NCBI GenBank assembly: GCA_037042185.1
Contig: JAXQJY010000030.1
Coordinates: 1,240,001-1,304,000, forward strand
Direction of reading: 5' to 3'
DNA length: 64,000 nucleotides
Origin: Sordariomycetes sp. S80-01Y
Taxonomy: Eukaryota > Ascomycota > Sordariomycetes
Shown here: piece by piece, positions 22,269-32,835 of the stretch
Layout: each line of letters opens with the position of its first letter
Position numbering within the stretch: the stretch's first letter is position 1
Position numbers and translations under genes: made by a program
Notes under the pieces: generated by a model
What the model saw: the letters and a program-made list of their open reading frames with translations, nothing else
Told to the model about the DNA's origin: nothing
Database searches by the model: none

Positions 22269-24385
22269 GGCTGTGCGTCGTCTTGCGACCGCCTCCTTCT
22301 AACAAAATATGGGCGATCAATCACCCAGTGCGACGTCGATCCCGGGTGAGTGGTAGCGGTGGGGTTTCCCTTGTGAAACTTGATAGCCGGTCGCAAGGGC
22401 TGGTCGCGACAGTTTAGGGTTCGGCGATCGTGGATGTACTATCAAACGAAGTCCAAGGCGCAAGCGAAGCGGTGGGAAGAGTGCAATTCGAGGTTTCGCG
22501 GGCGGGCGCACAAATAGGCTGGGCACGATGCAGGGTCCTGGGACCAGCGTCGGCGCTCCAGGCTGCGATGATTTGAGCTTCGGTCTGGTGGAGGGAGTTA
22601 CGGCGGTGCGGGGTCTTGTTGATGTCAACTGCGCAAATAGCATACAAGGCAGAGACGAAGACGTCGAGATTGAGGAGAAGAGTTGACGAAGGATCGGGGC
22701 GTGAGACGTGGTTAGGTCAAGAGTGGCTGCCTGCTGGCCAAGGCCAAGACAACAACGGCAAGGTGGGAGCTGCAAGAACTGGGGAATCCCACCAACGGAA
22801 ACCTTGTCCGCGACTCGCACTTTCCTCGTCCTTCAATGGTCACCCAACCAGGCGGGATCGTGGAGTTTACTGGGGAAGGCGCGCTACTGAACAAGCTAGG
22901 GTCCCTTTGCTCAGCGGTTCACCACATCGCTAGCAAACACCGACTGGTTTACGGTGGAGGGCTGTTAGGCTGGTGGCCATCCCCTGATCTAAGCCAACCA
23001 ACCCGCCGCATCGGGCGGAGACGCCGATAGCCAGTCTGTCAGTTGGCGAGTTCCCACGTTTGCACCATCGTCAGCCGCCAAGATAACCTTTTCCCATCCC
23101 GACTCAATGCAGCTCTGGTTTCGACATGAATCCCATGCATAACTGCAGGACCCCCGGTCTCCTGACCGTCAGGTGATATGTTACACCCGCGGATTCCCGT
23201 TCTAGGCCTCATTTCTTGCACTGCATCCCCAGCTCCACCCTCTGCAACATGACCTCGTGGCAGCACCTCTCGCACCCTGTAGACTCCCGCAAAGCCCCCA
23301 GTGGGGAGATTATTATTGCGGTCATCGGTCATCCTGCTTGGGGTAGTTTGCGAGGCAATTCCCTTGTTGGAGGATCTTACCGCCGGCATTCAGTTCATCC
23401 TCCTCGGCAGGTCTCAGTTCTCGTGAAGGATCTGAAGCTGGTCACGATAGACGTTGGTCCGAGCTAGCGATCGCCGCTCGCTGTCATTGGGCGCATACGA
23501 CCATCGCCACATTCATCCCATTACCACCTGGTCTTGCAGCAGGTTGTGTCTTGATACTGGCTTCCACGGCTCTGTAACGCTGACAGCTGCACTCGGAGGG
23601 CTCTATCAAGCATTGGACCGCCGATCCGGGCGGCTCGCTCCTTGACTTGCGACGGCAGTGGCGGCTTCTGACTCTGAATTTCTGATCCTTCTGCCGGCTA
23701 GCACTAGCATCCGAGACACCGTCGTCATCGTCATCCGATACCCGGAGTCCAGCCCTGGCCAAAAATACCGGCTTAAATTTCAGCGCTCTCCGCAGATACT
23801 GGCACAGAACAGAAACACATTCGAATCGTAGCTGCGGCTCTCGCTATAGATGCAGCAGGGGCACGGCGCCACTGTACATGCCGACACGCAATATCCACCG
23901 ATCTGCGCGCCCGGCTTCACATCTGCAACCCGGGGTTTGAGCGCACGCCACGCTTCGCCACAGTGTCGGGTAGATGTTTGCTTTTGTCCGAGGGCCTGGA
24001 GGGTGCTCAAGCTAGCCACATTCTCTCTTGAAACGCTGTTGAGAACTGGCATGTGCCGCGGGCTCTAGTTTCGGTCTCCAAGTTTGACCCCGTGATCGAC
24101 TGTCTCGGAACTCACTTAGTCCCCGTCATCGCTCATATCAACATGTCCAAGAGACGGCACAACCTCCATGAGTGAACCTAATGACCGGATCTCTGTCACC
24201 AAAGCGGCGCCATGCAATGGAAGCGCAATGGAACTCCAGCATTTTCCGTGGACTGATAATGACGGAAGAGGAAAGTAACGGTTTATGACAGCCAGTTGTT
24301 GCCTCTGTGGTATCTACACGCAACTCTTGATGTTGAGATTACCCTTGCTCCGCTGCTACATACTCATGGCCATCATGACAAGCTG
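22269..24385. other. Long upstream region of the sugar porter gene
   Basis: About 2.1 kb between the sugar porter start and the 3' end of the next leftward gene. Open frames here are short and resemble no family. The length would suit a regulated promoter. I found no clear TATA box or repeat. Confidence 0.5.
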
Positions 24386-26510
24386 TCAGATCAGATCTTC
24401 CCTCAACGAGCTCATGACCTTGCCCCTTAGATCCGCCAGCTCCTGCTCCCTCTTCTTCATTTCCCCCAGCAAAGCCTTGTACTTCTCCTTCCACTCCTCG
24501 GCGCTCATCCCATGCCCACCATCTCTCTCCCCCACATCCTCGTTCTCCCAGGCCGGGAGCGGCTTCTTCCACATCGTCCACGGCACCCGTTGGATCATGT
24601 TGAAATGCCCCTGGAGATGCCCAAATGTGTATTCCCACTCGAACTTGTAGTTGTGACAATCGTCTCCGTCCGGCATGCGGTAGTATTTAGGTCGCGTGGT
24701 CATCAGCGTGCGCGCCCCAGCCAGGGCCCCAAGATTAATGAGAAACGCCTGTGGGCTGGTTGCGGTTTTGAGCATTTCTTGCAATGTACAGTTGGTGATG
24801 GCGGCTGCTTCCTCCATGGAAGCGGCCTCGGCGGGCTGACCGTTCTGGTCAAACCACTGCCCGTCTTGGGTAGCGCGCATAAAGAAGGAAATAAGAGTAT
24901 CTACATTAGTGCGCTCCTTGGTCTTCTCGAAATAGTAGTCCTCCACTTCTGAAGGATTGGTAATGGGAGGGATGTGGACGCCAGGCTCACCCGTGGTATT
25001 TGATGGTTGATCTGGATCGTAGTAGGCGTTTTCAGGAAGCTGAGTTGAAGGATGCTCGTAAGGGAGGGAGGGCGGGTATTCCTGGGGTTTTTGGGTCTGA
25101 GGATGAGGAGGATAGTGTTGTGGAGGTTGCTGATGATGTTCACCGTTGACCATGAGTGCTGGCGGTGCTGTTGGTGGAGGGGGGGTTGCTAAGCGAACGT
25201 TGCCCCCTGGCCTTTGGGGCACTTGAAGTGAAATGCTTGGTCTGGATGGCCGTGGTCCATCTGACTGGGACCAGCTCCTTGCGGGCGGCGCCGGGGCCGA
25301 TGTCGTCCGGTCGAGAGTCGGTGCTGGCGGCTGGCTCGCCGGCATAGGTGCCACCGGCGCACCTGGAAAGATCGGATGTGTTTCGTTCGATGACGGTATC
25401 TGAGAAGCCGAAGCTCCAGTTGGTGTCGACGAGCCTGCTGTTTGGGTGTTTTGCTTCTTCCTAGGGGGAGGCGATGGCTTAGGCCTGGGCCACTCTGAAA
25501 AAGCGGAACCAGGTCCCTGAACAGGAGTCTTCTCCATAGGCGGTCTTCCTCTTGTTTTGCCATTGTCCTGTCCTGCAATCTTCCAAGCCGAAGAGACGCC
25601 CTTGGCACCCCTTCTTTGGGGAGTCGAAGGTGAGTCCCAGAAGCCACCTCTCGTGGTAGGTGTGATAGCCGAGCTCGGATACCTCGACAAGGGCGTGTGT
25701 GACCCATCATTTGGTGCCAATAGCGGATGCCCAGCGCTAGGCGTGTTTCCTGGATGTGCGGAAAGAGGTGTTCCGCCAGTGGGCTGCCATGGGGAAGCAA
25801 AGGAGATGGGCCTTGCGGACAAGGGAGTTGACACCTCGTAGTCCTGGGGCCTCTTGCGGCCTCGCTTAGGTCGGATATGGGGCAACAAACATCGAAGCGC
25901 CATGTCATCTTCAATGTGGATTCCATCACGAACAGGAGTTCTTGTCGGATCAGAATCAGTTGGGACATGGGTCCAGTATTCATTGTCAATGCCCATGAGA
26001 TATTCGAAGAAGGGTTTGACGTGGTATGATTGAAGCCATTTCTGTGTCCGTCAGCATGTGCTCTGCAACTCCGATCAAGGAACATGCCTTTAAGCGGACA
26101 CCATACTGGGTCAGCTTTTGTGAACTTTCACCCTTACTGACATCCGGCTCATCCACGCCGAGCCGGATGACCATTTCAGTCCACGTCGGAATCTCCCTGC
26201 TATAGAACTGCTTGACTTTCTGGAAGACGAGCCACGGTGAGAACTCTTTTCCTTGACTCTTTGGAGGCATGCGGAAAGCCTCTCTCAACGACTCAATGTC
26301 GCAGTCTGGTGGCAACGCTGGGTTGCAGTAGAGCATGAAATTGACGTAGGCATCCTCGATCGTTTCAAGACTGACATCCCTTTCGGGAAGAGCTCTAGGT
26401 GGATCAAGCGCATTATCATTCCTAACATCTGCCGTCTGTTGTTGCTGTCCATCAGGCTGCGGTTCAATCGGTGGTAACGAAGGGCCTTGGAGATCCTGGT
26501 CTGAAGCCAT
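24386..26510 (-). CDS. ARS-binding protein 2 (Abp2) family protein
   Basis: Two exons (26088-26510 and 24386-26041) give 692 residues. The N-terminal third has the Abp2 domain (about 45-175): LPERDVSLETIEDAYVNF, YCNPALPPDCD, AFRMPPKSQGK, TWTEMVIRLGVDEPD, QKLTQYGVRLK-KWLQSYHVKPFFEYLMG. Fission yeast Abp2 binds AT-rich replication-origin DNA; in filamentous fungi the role is not established. The middle is a long Pro/Ser/Gln-rich disordered region with a basic RPKRGRKRPQ stretch. The C terminus is conserved-looking (ATSPQAFLINLGALAGARTLM, then YKFEWEYTFGHLQGHFNMIQRVPW) and ends in a coiled coil. The 46-nt intron (26042-26087) begins with GCATGT after AAG, so it is a GC-AG intron. ATG 26510 (MASDQ) is the first in-frame start; upstream codons in frame include no ATG. 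Confidence 0.9.
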
Positions 26511-26930
26511 AGCTGCAGCTGCCTGGCTTTGGTTGAGCGCGACGGTTCGCAGAGACACGTCGGCACTTAAGCAGTATCACCTGCCTTTGGGTCGCTCATG
26601 AATTGAAGCCATACATGTAAGTAAGTGAGGCTGAACGATTGAGCTCAACGATGCTGAACGGTGTAATTCGATGGTTCAGGAGAGGAAGTTGGAGCGTCAT
26701 AATTAGGTCGAAATGAGCTGGGTTAAATGCGGTAGGGGTGCACCTGCACTGTACGGACGGGTGATACTTGGTGCAGAATCACAGTCTTCGTATCTCTCCA
26801 ACACTGTATCTCAACCGTGCGCTCCAAAAAAGAAAAAAACATTCCTCACTCGTTAGTTTCATCTTGACATTTCATGTCATCCCAACCAACAACTGGACCA
26901 GGGAACCCGTGCCTCTGCACAAGAGCCTGT
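26511..26930. other. Promoter of the Abp2-like gene and 3' flank of the sulfotransferase-like gene
   Basis: Both neighbours are on the minus strand. No coding features are seen. A short A-rich run (26825-26840) is the only notable composition. Confidence 0.45.
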
Positions 26931-27911
26931 TTATGGCAGCGTGAGCCTCTTTGAGCGCATATACTCGTAATCCGGCATCGCGTCACGGACGTGTTTCTCA
27001 ATCCTTGTCGCCACGTCTTCCCCGAAATCAGCCTTCCACTTCTCAGCCTCCGCGGTAATGTCGACGTGACCCGCGATTTTGCTTACATCGACACGGTCGC
27101 TGGCATTCAAGGAACTATGTGCGCCCTTCACCATGGGGTGCATTTGATCCAACACTACTCGTGGCACCCTCTTCCATGAGAAACGAAGCTTCTCCGGATC
27201 AAGTCCAACCATGGGCGCATACTTGACCACAAGCTCCGGGGAGACCATGAGGTCGTCAGCATCCAGTACTATGAATCCTCCATCACTTGTGACATCTTGC
27301 GTTTCGTAGAAGTCAAAGAGCTTTCTCTGCCAATACATGGTCAGCTCGATTAGATTTGGCTCGCCGGTCGGTCTACCGAATGCTTCGTTTCGAAATAGAC
27401 GGAACAACGACGGAAAGACCATAGCCGGGTGACGGATAAGAAACGTCGGTCTCCATGTCTTCAAAAACTCGTCAGACAAGATTGTCTTATTGTGCTCGGA
27501 ACGAGTTGCCTTCTTGTCCCCGCGAGGCATCAGCGGTGTCGGCTCGCCGACGGTGGTGCGCTTTCCATGCAAGAACTCCGATTCAAACCAAGGGTGGTTG
27601 ATCAACATGCCGTGTTCCTTGAGAAAAACGAGCTTTTGTTCCTGATGGGACTTTTCTATGTAGTCCTGCATGTTGTCGAAGCACGTCTGCATGATACTGT
27701 GAACCTCCATAAGCTCTTCGTAGGTCCACTGAGACATGGGCCTCGGCTGGAGCGTGTATCGTTTTTCCATCGACGGCAGGAAGTTATATCCGCCGTAATT
27801 AGAAGGACGGACGTCTTGCTCGTCAAGGTTCAACATCTTGACGAACATAGTCGACGCTGTGCGCGGGGCAGTGATGAGCAAATGATGCTGACTTTCGCTG
27901 GGAACCATCAT
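26931..27911 (-). CDS. Sulfotransferase-like P-loop protein
   Basis: 326 residues from ATG 27911. The 5'-phosphosulfate-binding loop is HHLLITAPRTASTMFVKML (about 9-27), of the R/K-S-G-T-S class in degenerate form. IRHPAMVFPSLFR resembles the 3'-phosphate-binding RxxxxxxxS segment of PAPS sulfotransferases. The protein belongs to a group of fungal sulfotransferase-like P-loop proteins, often found near secondary metabolism genes, whose substrates are mostly unknown. Open frame continues upstream to 28184 with another ATG at about 28157, but family similarity begins right after 27911 and the upstream residues look like untranslated sequence. No intron is needed. The gene is divergent from the oxygenase gene, about 0.9 kb apart. 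Enzyme class is inferred and PAPS use unproven. Confidence 0.75.
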   Translation of the reverse strand: MMVPSESQHHLLITAPRTASTMFVKMLNLDEQDVRPSNYGGYNFLPSMEKRYTLQPRPMSQWTYEELMEVHSIMQTCFDNMQDYIEKSHQEQKLVFLKEHGMLINHPWFESEFLHGKRTTVGEPTPLMPRGDKKATRSEHNKTILSDEFLKTWRPTFLIRHPAMVFPSLFRLFRNEAFGRPTGEPNLIELTMYWQRKLFDFYETQDVTSDGGFIVLDADDLMVSPELVVKYAPMVGLDPEKLRFSWKRVPRVVLDQMHPMVKGAHSSLNASDRVDVSKIAGHVDITAEAEKWKADFGEDVATRIEKHVRDAMPDYEYMRSKRLTLP

Positions 27912-28734
27912 CAATGCGATTATCAGAGATATGCTTTCCGAAGAGTGTTGTATAGATGCTTGGAAGGAGGTGGGCCTTAGGATCAGGACGTTCTTCACTT
28001 TGTTCTTATGCAGTGCCTGTTGATGCGGCGCGGAGGGAAGCCCTGGGACTTCGAAGACACCGCCTGGCACTCCGCCGCAGACATCTTGCAAATGTGGCCA
28101 ATCGTTCCGGATATCCCTGCGAATTGGCGTAAAAGGCAACGTCTTCTTCGTCTGCATCACTGATCCCGCCCCCGAACCCCTCACACATCACGACGCTGTC
28201 AGCTTACAATGGTAGCAAGACCTGCGCATCTCTCCCTGTTCCCGCATCATTCCCCGGCGGCATTTGACAATTACCCAAATGGGTTGAATCTGGCCTTTCC
28301 ATTGACTGTCGTGATCTTTTCGGCCTGCAGATCAACGTTATACACAGCGTGGGCGTCCTGCGTAGTGCAAAGTGCGCGGACTGCCGGACTCCTCTGTGAC
28401 TAATCCCGAAAGTCCGCCCTCCATGGCGTCGCCTCTTACAAATAAGAAGCCACCCCGGATCGTCACCCACCCATCTCGGGATGACGTGCTTGCCCTCGGG
28501 TGTTACCATTTGCCATTGAGGTTGCAATCCAAAGTCTGAAGCTTCAGACTGCAAGTCGCAATTGCTGTAGCTGAATAATTGGAGATGTGGAGATGGATTT
28601 CAAAGCCACGCCCTTTGATGGATCTTGACGTCTTCCGATTTGGTAGAGTATAAGAGGGCAGCGAGTGCTCCCACTTATACCACCTCGGCATCAGAACCTT
28701 GACATCATCGTCACTTACATACAGTTGCGCTTCT
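27912..28734. promoter_or_regulatory. Divergent promoter, sulfotransferase-like / AsaB-like oxygenase
   Basis: Outward-facing genes share this segment. A TATAAG at 28649-28654 lies well placed for the rightward gene. No clear TATA box was found for the leftward gene. Confidence 0.5.
28649..28654 (+). promoter_or_regulatory. TATA box of the AsaB-like oxygenase gene
   Basis: TATAAG in the context GAGTATAAGAGGG, 86 bases before the first in-frame ATG (28735) and 182 before the family-typical start (28831). Confidence 0.5.
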
Positions 28735-28830
28735 ATGCTCTTAAGGAATTTTATCTCCTCACTAAGACAACATTCGCCATCTCTAATCCGATCATCCCTA
28801 CCAGCAAAGTCCATCGCATCAACGCCTACC

Positions 28831-29673
28831 ATGACCGTCAACGCTTTGCCGAGCGGCCCCGTCACGGCCAGTCTCAACTTCTACGCCCCCCCGCTAGATC
28901 CCACTGAGAAGCCTCACAACAACGTCATGCCCCAAGAGCACACCCGCAACTGGCGAGACAACCCTCAGCCGACTCTCATCAACGACGCGCGCGGCCGCGA
29001 GTCGGATTTCACCCTCGACAAGAACGCCTTCGCCATCCTGGGCAACGTGCCAGAGAGCGCAGAAAAGGAATTCAGGGACGACGACAGCATCAAGAAGAAT
29101 TACTATCCCGAAGTTGAGAAGTTGCTGCTCGACCAGGTTCAGGGGGCCAAGAGGGTGTATTTATTCGACCACACCATCCGGAGGAGTGAGAAGGGTGCCG
29201 CGAGGGCTCCAGTGCAGACGGTGCACGTCGACCAGACACTCAAGTCCGTTGAGAAGCGCGTCCGCACCTACTACTCCGAGGAGGAAGCCAACAAGCTCCT
29301 GGAAGGGCGCTACCGCATCATCAACGTATGGCGTCCGCTCAATACCAAGCCCGTCGAGTCCTTCCCACTGGCCTTCGCCTCCTCCAACACCCTCAAGGAC
29401 GAGGACGTCGTGCCCATCGAACACAGGTACCCGAGCGGCTACACGGGTGAGACGGCGGGCATCAAGCACAACAAGGACCAAGAGTGGTGGTACCTCAGCG
29501 GGATGACGGGCGACGAGAGGATCTTGCTCGAGTGCTTCGACAGCGAGAGCTTGAAAGCTGGCAGCGGAATCGGGGGCAGGGTCCCGCATACTGCCTTCGA
29601 GCACCCCGGCACGAGGGAAGGGGCTGAGGGGCGGGAGAGCATTGAGGTCCGGGCCTTGGTCTTTGACAGGTGA
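28831..29673 (+). CDS. GA4-desaturase / AsaB-CmcJ-like oxygenase
   Basis: 280 residues from ATG 28831, single exon. The family includes gibberellin GA4 desaturase, AsaB and CmcJ-type proteins: small hydroxylases or desaturases of fungal and bacterial secondary metabolism, related to Fe(II)/2-oxoglutarate enzymes. Conserved stretches are TASLNFYAPP near the N terminus, VHVDQTLKSVEKRV with the metal-type HxD (His132, Asp134), RYRIINVWRPLNTKPVESFPLA, EWWYLSGMTGDERILLECFDS, and VPHTAFEHPGTREG with ESIEVRALVF at the end. The start at 28831 has strong context (ACC ATG A) and matches where relatives begin. An earlier in-frame ATG at 28735 would add a 32-residue presequence-like extension. The substrate is unknown. 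Confidence 0.88.
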   Translation: MTVNALPSGPVTASLNFYAPPLDPTEKPHNNVMPQEHTRNWRDNPQPTLINDARGRESDFTLDKNAFAILGNVPESAEKEFRDDDSIKKNYYPEVEKLLLDQVQGAKRVYLFDHTIRRSEKGAARAPVQTVHVDQTLKSVEKRVRTYYSEEEANKLLEGRYRIINVWRPLNTKPVESFPLAFASSNTLKDEDVVPIEHRYPSGYTGETAGIKHNKDQEWWYLSGMTGDERILLECFDSESLKAGSGIGGRVPHTAFEHPGTREGAEGRESIEVRALVFDR

Positions 29674-30308
29674 AAAGCGGAAGCCCGATTTTGCATGACA
29701 AGGAGGAGCGTGTTTGAACTTGGATCTCTATTAATCTACAGAAATTGATTAGAGCGTGCTTGGAGAGCGTGCTTGGCTATCCATCTCAAATATCTTCGCA
29801 AATTGTCCCAATAGGTGATCACATGCTCAAAAAGCCAGCATCCTGCTGATCAGTGACCTGGGCAAAAGTGCGTTCGCACAGGCCTGGAGCGAGGGTGGCG
29901 TCAAGGGCGACGTGAGTCTGGTGAATTAACCCGGGAGCTACCTCGTCTGTGCCTTCTCAAAGACGCACAAAACGTAAATGAAAGTCAAGTAGATATTCAT
30001 GTCTAGTAGAACTCTGTCGGTGATATGCTACACCTCCTGGCGCTCTCTGGCAGCCAACATGCCATCATGTACCCGTGTGCCTCCGAGGCCGTTCCCGTGT
30101 GCCTCCGAGGCCGTTCCCGTGTACCGTGTACGTGGGCCTCGGATTCCCAGCTGAAAACAAAAGCAAACATCAAAGAATTGCTGAAGGAAACATTATCCTT
30201 GGCATATGGTTTCCGCATCGTCATGATAGCAGGTGGCCCATTGCCGTCGTCCCAAGCGCCGCGCTGATGCGAGAAATCCAGACCGATCCTAAGCACTCAT
30301 CGAGCCGT
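29674..30308. other. Intergenic region between convergent genes
   Basis: 3' flanks of the oxygenase and Sds3-type genes. It includes a short tandem repeat listed separately. No gene is seen. Confidence 0.5.
30072..30122. repeat. 22-bp tandem repeat, about 2.3 copies
   Basis: Two exact 22-bp units (30072-30093, 30094-30115) plus the first seven bases of a third. Each unit starts CCCGTGTGCC. It looks like a small intergenic minisatellite. Confidence 0.8.
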
Positions 30309-31970
30309 TTAGTTCCTACGACCACGACCCCTAGTGCTAGTGTTGGTACCAGAACGACTCATAGCTACGCCCCCGAGGCTGCTCTGCCTGCTCATTGGCG
30401 CGGCCGCATAGCCACCGGGCAGCGGGCTCGGCTGATCCCTAGCGCTCGAGGCCGTGACCCCGAGTGTCTCCCTTAGGCTCTCAGGATCCTCGCGGGGAGC
30501 GCCCGCAAATGCAACGTACCGACTTTGAGAGTAAGGCACAGCCACGGTCTCCAAGATCTTGCGCAGCCCGCTAGGCGCGTCGAGGTAGGCACCGGGCTTG
30601 TGTGTCGTGTCGTAGCGCTTCATGTAATCCATGACCTGCAGATCCGAAGCCACGTCGTCCGCAGGGAGGGGTACCGGGAAGTTTTGGTCGACGCTGCGAG
30701 GGTAAGCCTTGAGATACTGCTGCGGGACGGCAGGTGGCATCTTGGGCGGTTCGAGGGAGTGGATGAGGTCGAGGCTGGCCGGGACTTCAAAGTTGGCGAT
30801 GCCTTCGATGCCTAGGATTTTGTCGTCGATGAAGTTCTGCGCAGCACCGCGAGTACTTCGTGTGGCGTGCGAGACCTGGCGCTCCATCATGGGTGCCGAG
30901 GGAATGGACTCGTTGTCTTCCGCATTGTCGCCGTCGCCGTTACCGGAGTCGCTGTCATCGGGCGACGACCCATTGCCATGATTGCGTAGAACGTATTGAT
31001 GAGCAGCCAGAGCAGCAGTGTTGTAGTGCAGAGACAGCTCCTTGTCTGTAAACAGCTTGTCGATGCTATACAACGGCCCGTTCTGCTTCGCCGCGGCTCT
31101 CGCCTTCTCGCTCTGCCACAGAGGCGTGGTGTTGTTAGGATCCAAAGCCCGCCGCATCGGTGCGGGAGAGCCGTCCTCATCACCGCCGTTTCGCTTTCGC
31201 TTCTTCTCGGAGTACATGCCGATGTCGTCGGCGTCCTTGCGCAGACGGGTGGCCCGCTTGCCGTGGGTGCCGCCAGGGCTGGAGGGGTTGGTAATGCTGA
31301 ATTGGTTCGGGTTCAGGAGAAGAGCGTTGGAGTCGTTGATTTCGAGGACCTCCTTTTCACGATTGAGTCGGTTCTTCTTCTGGGTGAGAGTGTTGACGAG
31401 ACGGTCGCGGAGGGTGGAGGTTAAGGCTCGGTGCTCGCGTTTGGCGGTCTCGACTTTGTAATCGTGGACGTTCTTGTACTCGCGAACCTTACGTTCGTAC
31501 TCATTCTTTACATTGTCAATAATGCTGTCAATAAGCTGGGGAAGCGAAGGGCGGCTCACCTTGGATGCCGTCAACTTGAAGTCGCGGATCTCGATCAGAT
31601 CCTCAATTTCGCCCATGAAGGTCCCGAACTTGATGCCAGCCATGTCCAACAAGCTTCTCGCACCCTCAGCATGCACCGGATCGCCCGATACCTGATCGTG
31701 CTCCTTCTCCAGGCTGGCGATCATATCAAGCGCATCGGGAGCGTAGGGATCGAAGCGTTGGACGAGGGTGGTGTCGAGCGAGATCTTCTGGAGCTGGTCT
31801 CGGTACATCCTGTCCTTCTCGTGCTGGAATTGTTCGTTCATAGTGACAAGACGGTCCACAAGCTGTTGGCGCTTGCGATCTCGCTTGGATTGGGCCGTCG
31901 GGGGCGGAGAGGTTCGGTTGTTGCCTCGTCCGCTAATGGCGGACGGCACTGCCGCTTCGGAAGCAGCCAT
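30309..31970 (-). CDS. Sds3-like subunit of a histone deacetylase complex
   Basis: 553 residues from ATG 31970 (MAASEAA) if read without introns. The Sds3-like region (about 30-240) starts with KRDRKRQQLVDRL, has a coiled coil around FQHEKDRMYRDQLQKISLD and continues to REHRALTSTLRDRLVNTLTQKKNRLNREKE. The next block (DSNALLLNPNQFSITNPSSPGG) is typical of filamentous fungal members. The rest is disordered, with an acidic patch and a C-terminal RGRGRR. Sds3 holds together the Sin3-Rpd3(L) co-repressor in yeast, so a nuclear transcriptional role is inferred. A 54-nt stretch at 31506-31559 (GTGAGC ... TTGAC ... AAAG) can be read through but may be an intron; splicing it gives 535 residues and a smoother coiled coil. 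Confidence 0.8.
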   Translation of the reverse strand: MAASEAAVPSAISGRGNNRTSPPPTAQSKRDRKRQQLVDRLVTMNEQFQHEKDRMYRDQLQKISLDTTLVQRFDPYAPDALDMIASLEKEHDQVSGDPVHAEGARSLLDMAGIKFGTFMGEIEDLIEIRDFKLTASKVSRPSLPQLIDSIIDNVKNEYERKVREYKNVHDYKVETAKREHRALTSTLRDRLVNTLTQKKNRLNREKEVLEINDSNALLLNPNQFSITNPSSPGGTHGKRATRLRKDADDIGMYSEKKRKRNGGDEDGSPAPMRRALDPNNTTPLWQSEKARAAAKQNGPLYSIDKLFTDKELSLHYNTAALAAHQYVLRNHGNGSSPDDSDSGNGDGDNAEDNESIPSAPMMERQVSHATRSTRGAAQNFIDDKILGIEGIANFEVPASLDLIHSLEPPKMPPAVPQQYLKAYPRSVDQNFPVPLPADDVASDLQVMDYMKRYDTTHKPGAYLDAPSGLRKILETVAVPYSQSRYVAFAGAPREDPESLRETLGVTASSARDQPSPLPGGYAAAPMSRQSSLGGVAMSRSGTNTSTRGRGRRN

Positions 31971-32835
31971 TGCGGTTGGTTGATCTTGCTCTTCGTGACT
32001 GCTGTTGGGAAAGGACCATTCGACTGTGGGAGGGTGCAAAAAGGGATAGGTCGAGGTTTAGGCCGCCCGTTGCCGATTGTGGTGCCGATAATGATTGTGT
32101 GAGGGTAAAGTAAGGTGAGGACTGGCTGGAGTCGGCTGGGAGAGGCGCTTGGATCTGCTGACGGTATTCAGCGAAAGTTGGTGCAGTGCGCACGTATAGG
32201 TAGCACCTTCGCACGTTAAGACAGTAGCCCTGCAGACGCCACCCAACAAGCAGTCACAGAACACTCTAACGATGCAAAGGCAGCGAGAATTGTCACAGAG
32301 ACTTTGCCCGGAGAACCTAAGCAGAACTGGATTTCTTCGCACTGCCTTTCACTGGACTTTCCGATTGACCTCGTGCCAGGGACTGACTTATCCGGATGAC
32401 CACACACCCGCCTTCACCGCTTTCCTGAACGGGCAAGCGTCGGGAAGGCTCACATCGGACAACTGAGGGTCTCTGATTGGTCGCTCCAATCCTAACGGCT
32501 GCCAGTGTCACTACCGATATCTTATTGCGGCTGGTAGTGCTCCCAAGGCAAAAAGTCTAGACTGTATTTCAGGAATTAATCCTACACATTGAAGTAGGAT
32601 AAGAGACAGCAACGGCAGATGTCACTGCCTAAATTTCCCATTTATCGCATGACCTACAAGCAGGGACAGCTGGACCGGGTCCTTGTGATGATCAACCCTA
32701 AGCTATCGTCATCTCCTTGTATTTCCGTACCTCCGCATAAAGAGTCTCGTCTCACCATATGAGCACACTGCCACAGCCAGAGACGTCGATTTCAAGTTTC
32801 GCTGCGATTTTGAAGCACGCGCCACAATGATGCAT
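31971..32835. other. Promoter of the Sds3-like gene and 3' flank of the COG-like gene
   Basis: Both genes run leftward. The region is unremarkable, with no recognisable ORF or RNA gene. Confidence 0.5.

Noticed and set aside
22317-22820. 167-codon open frame upstream of the sugar porter
   Set aside because: Low-complexity and without motifs; several overlapping frames of similar length occur on the other strand.
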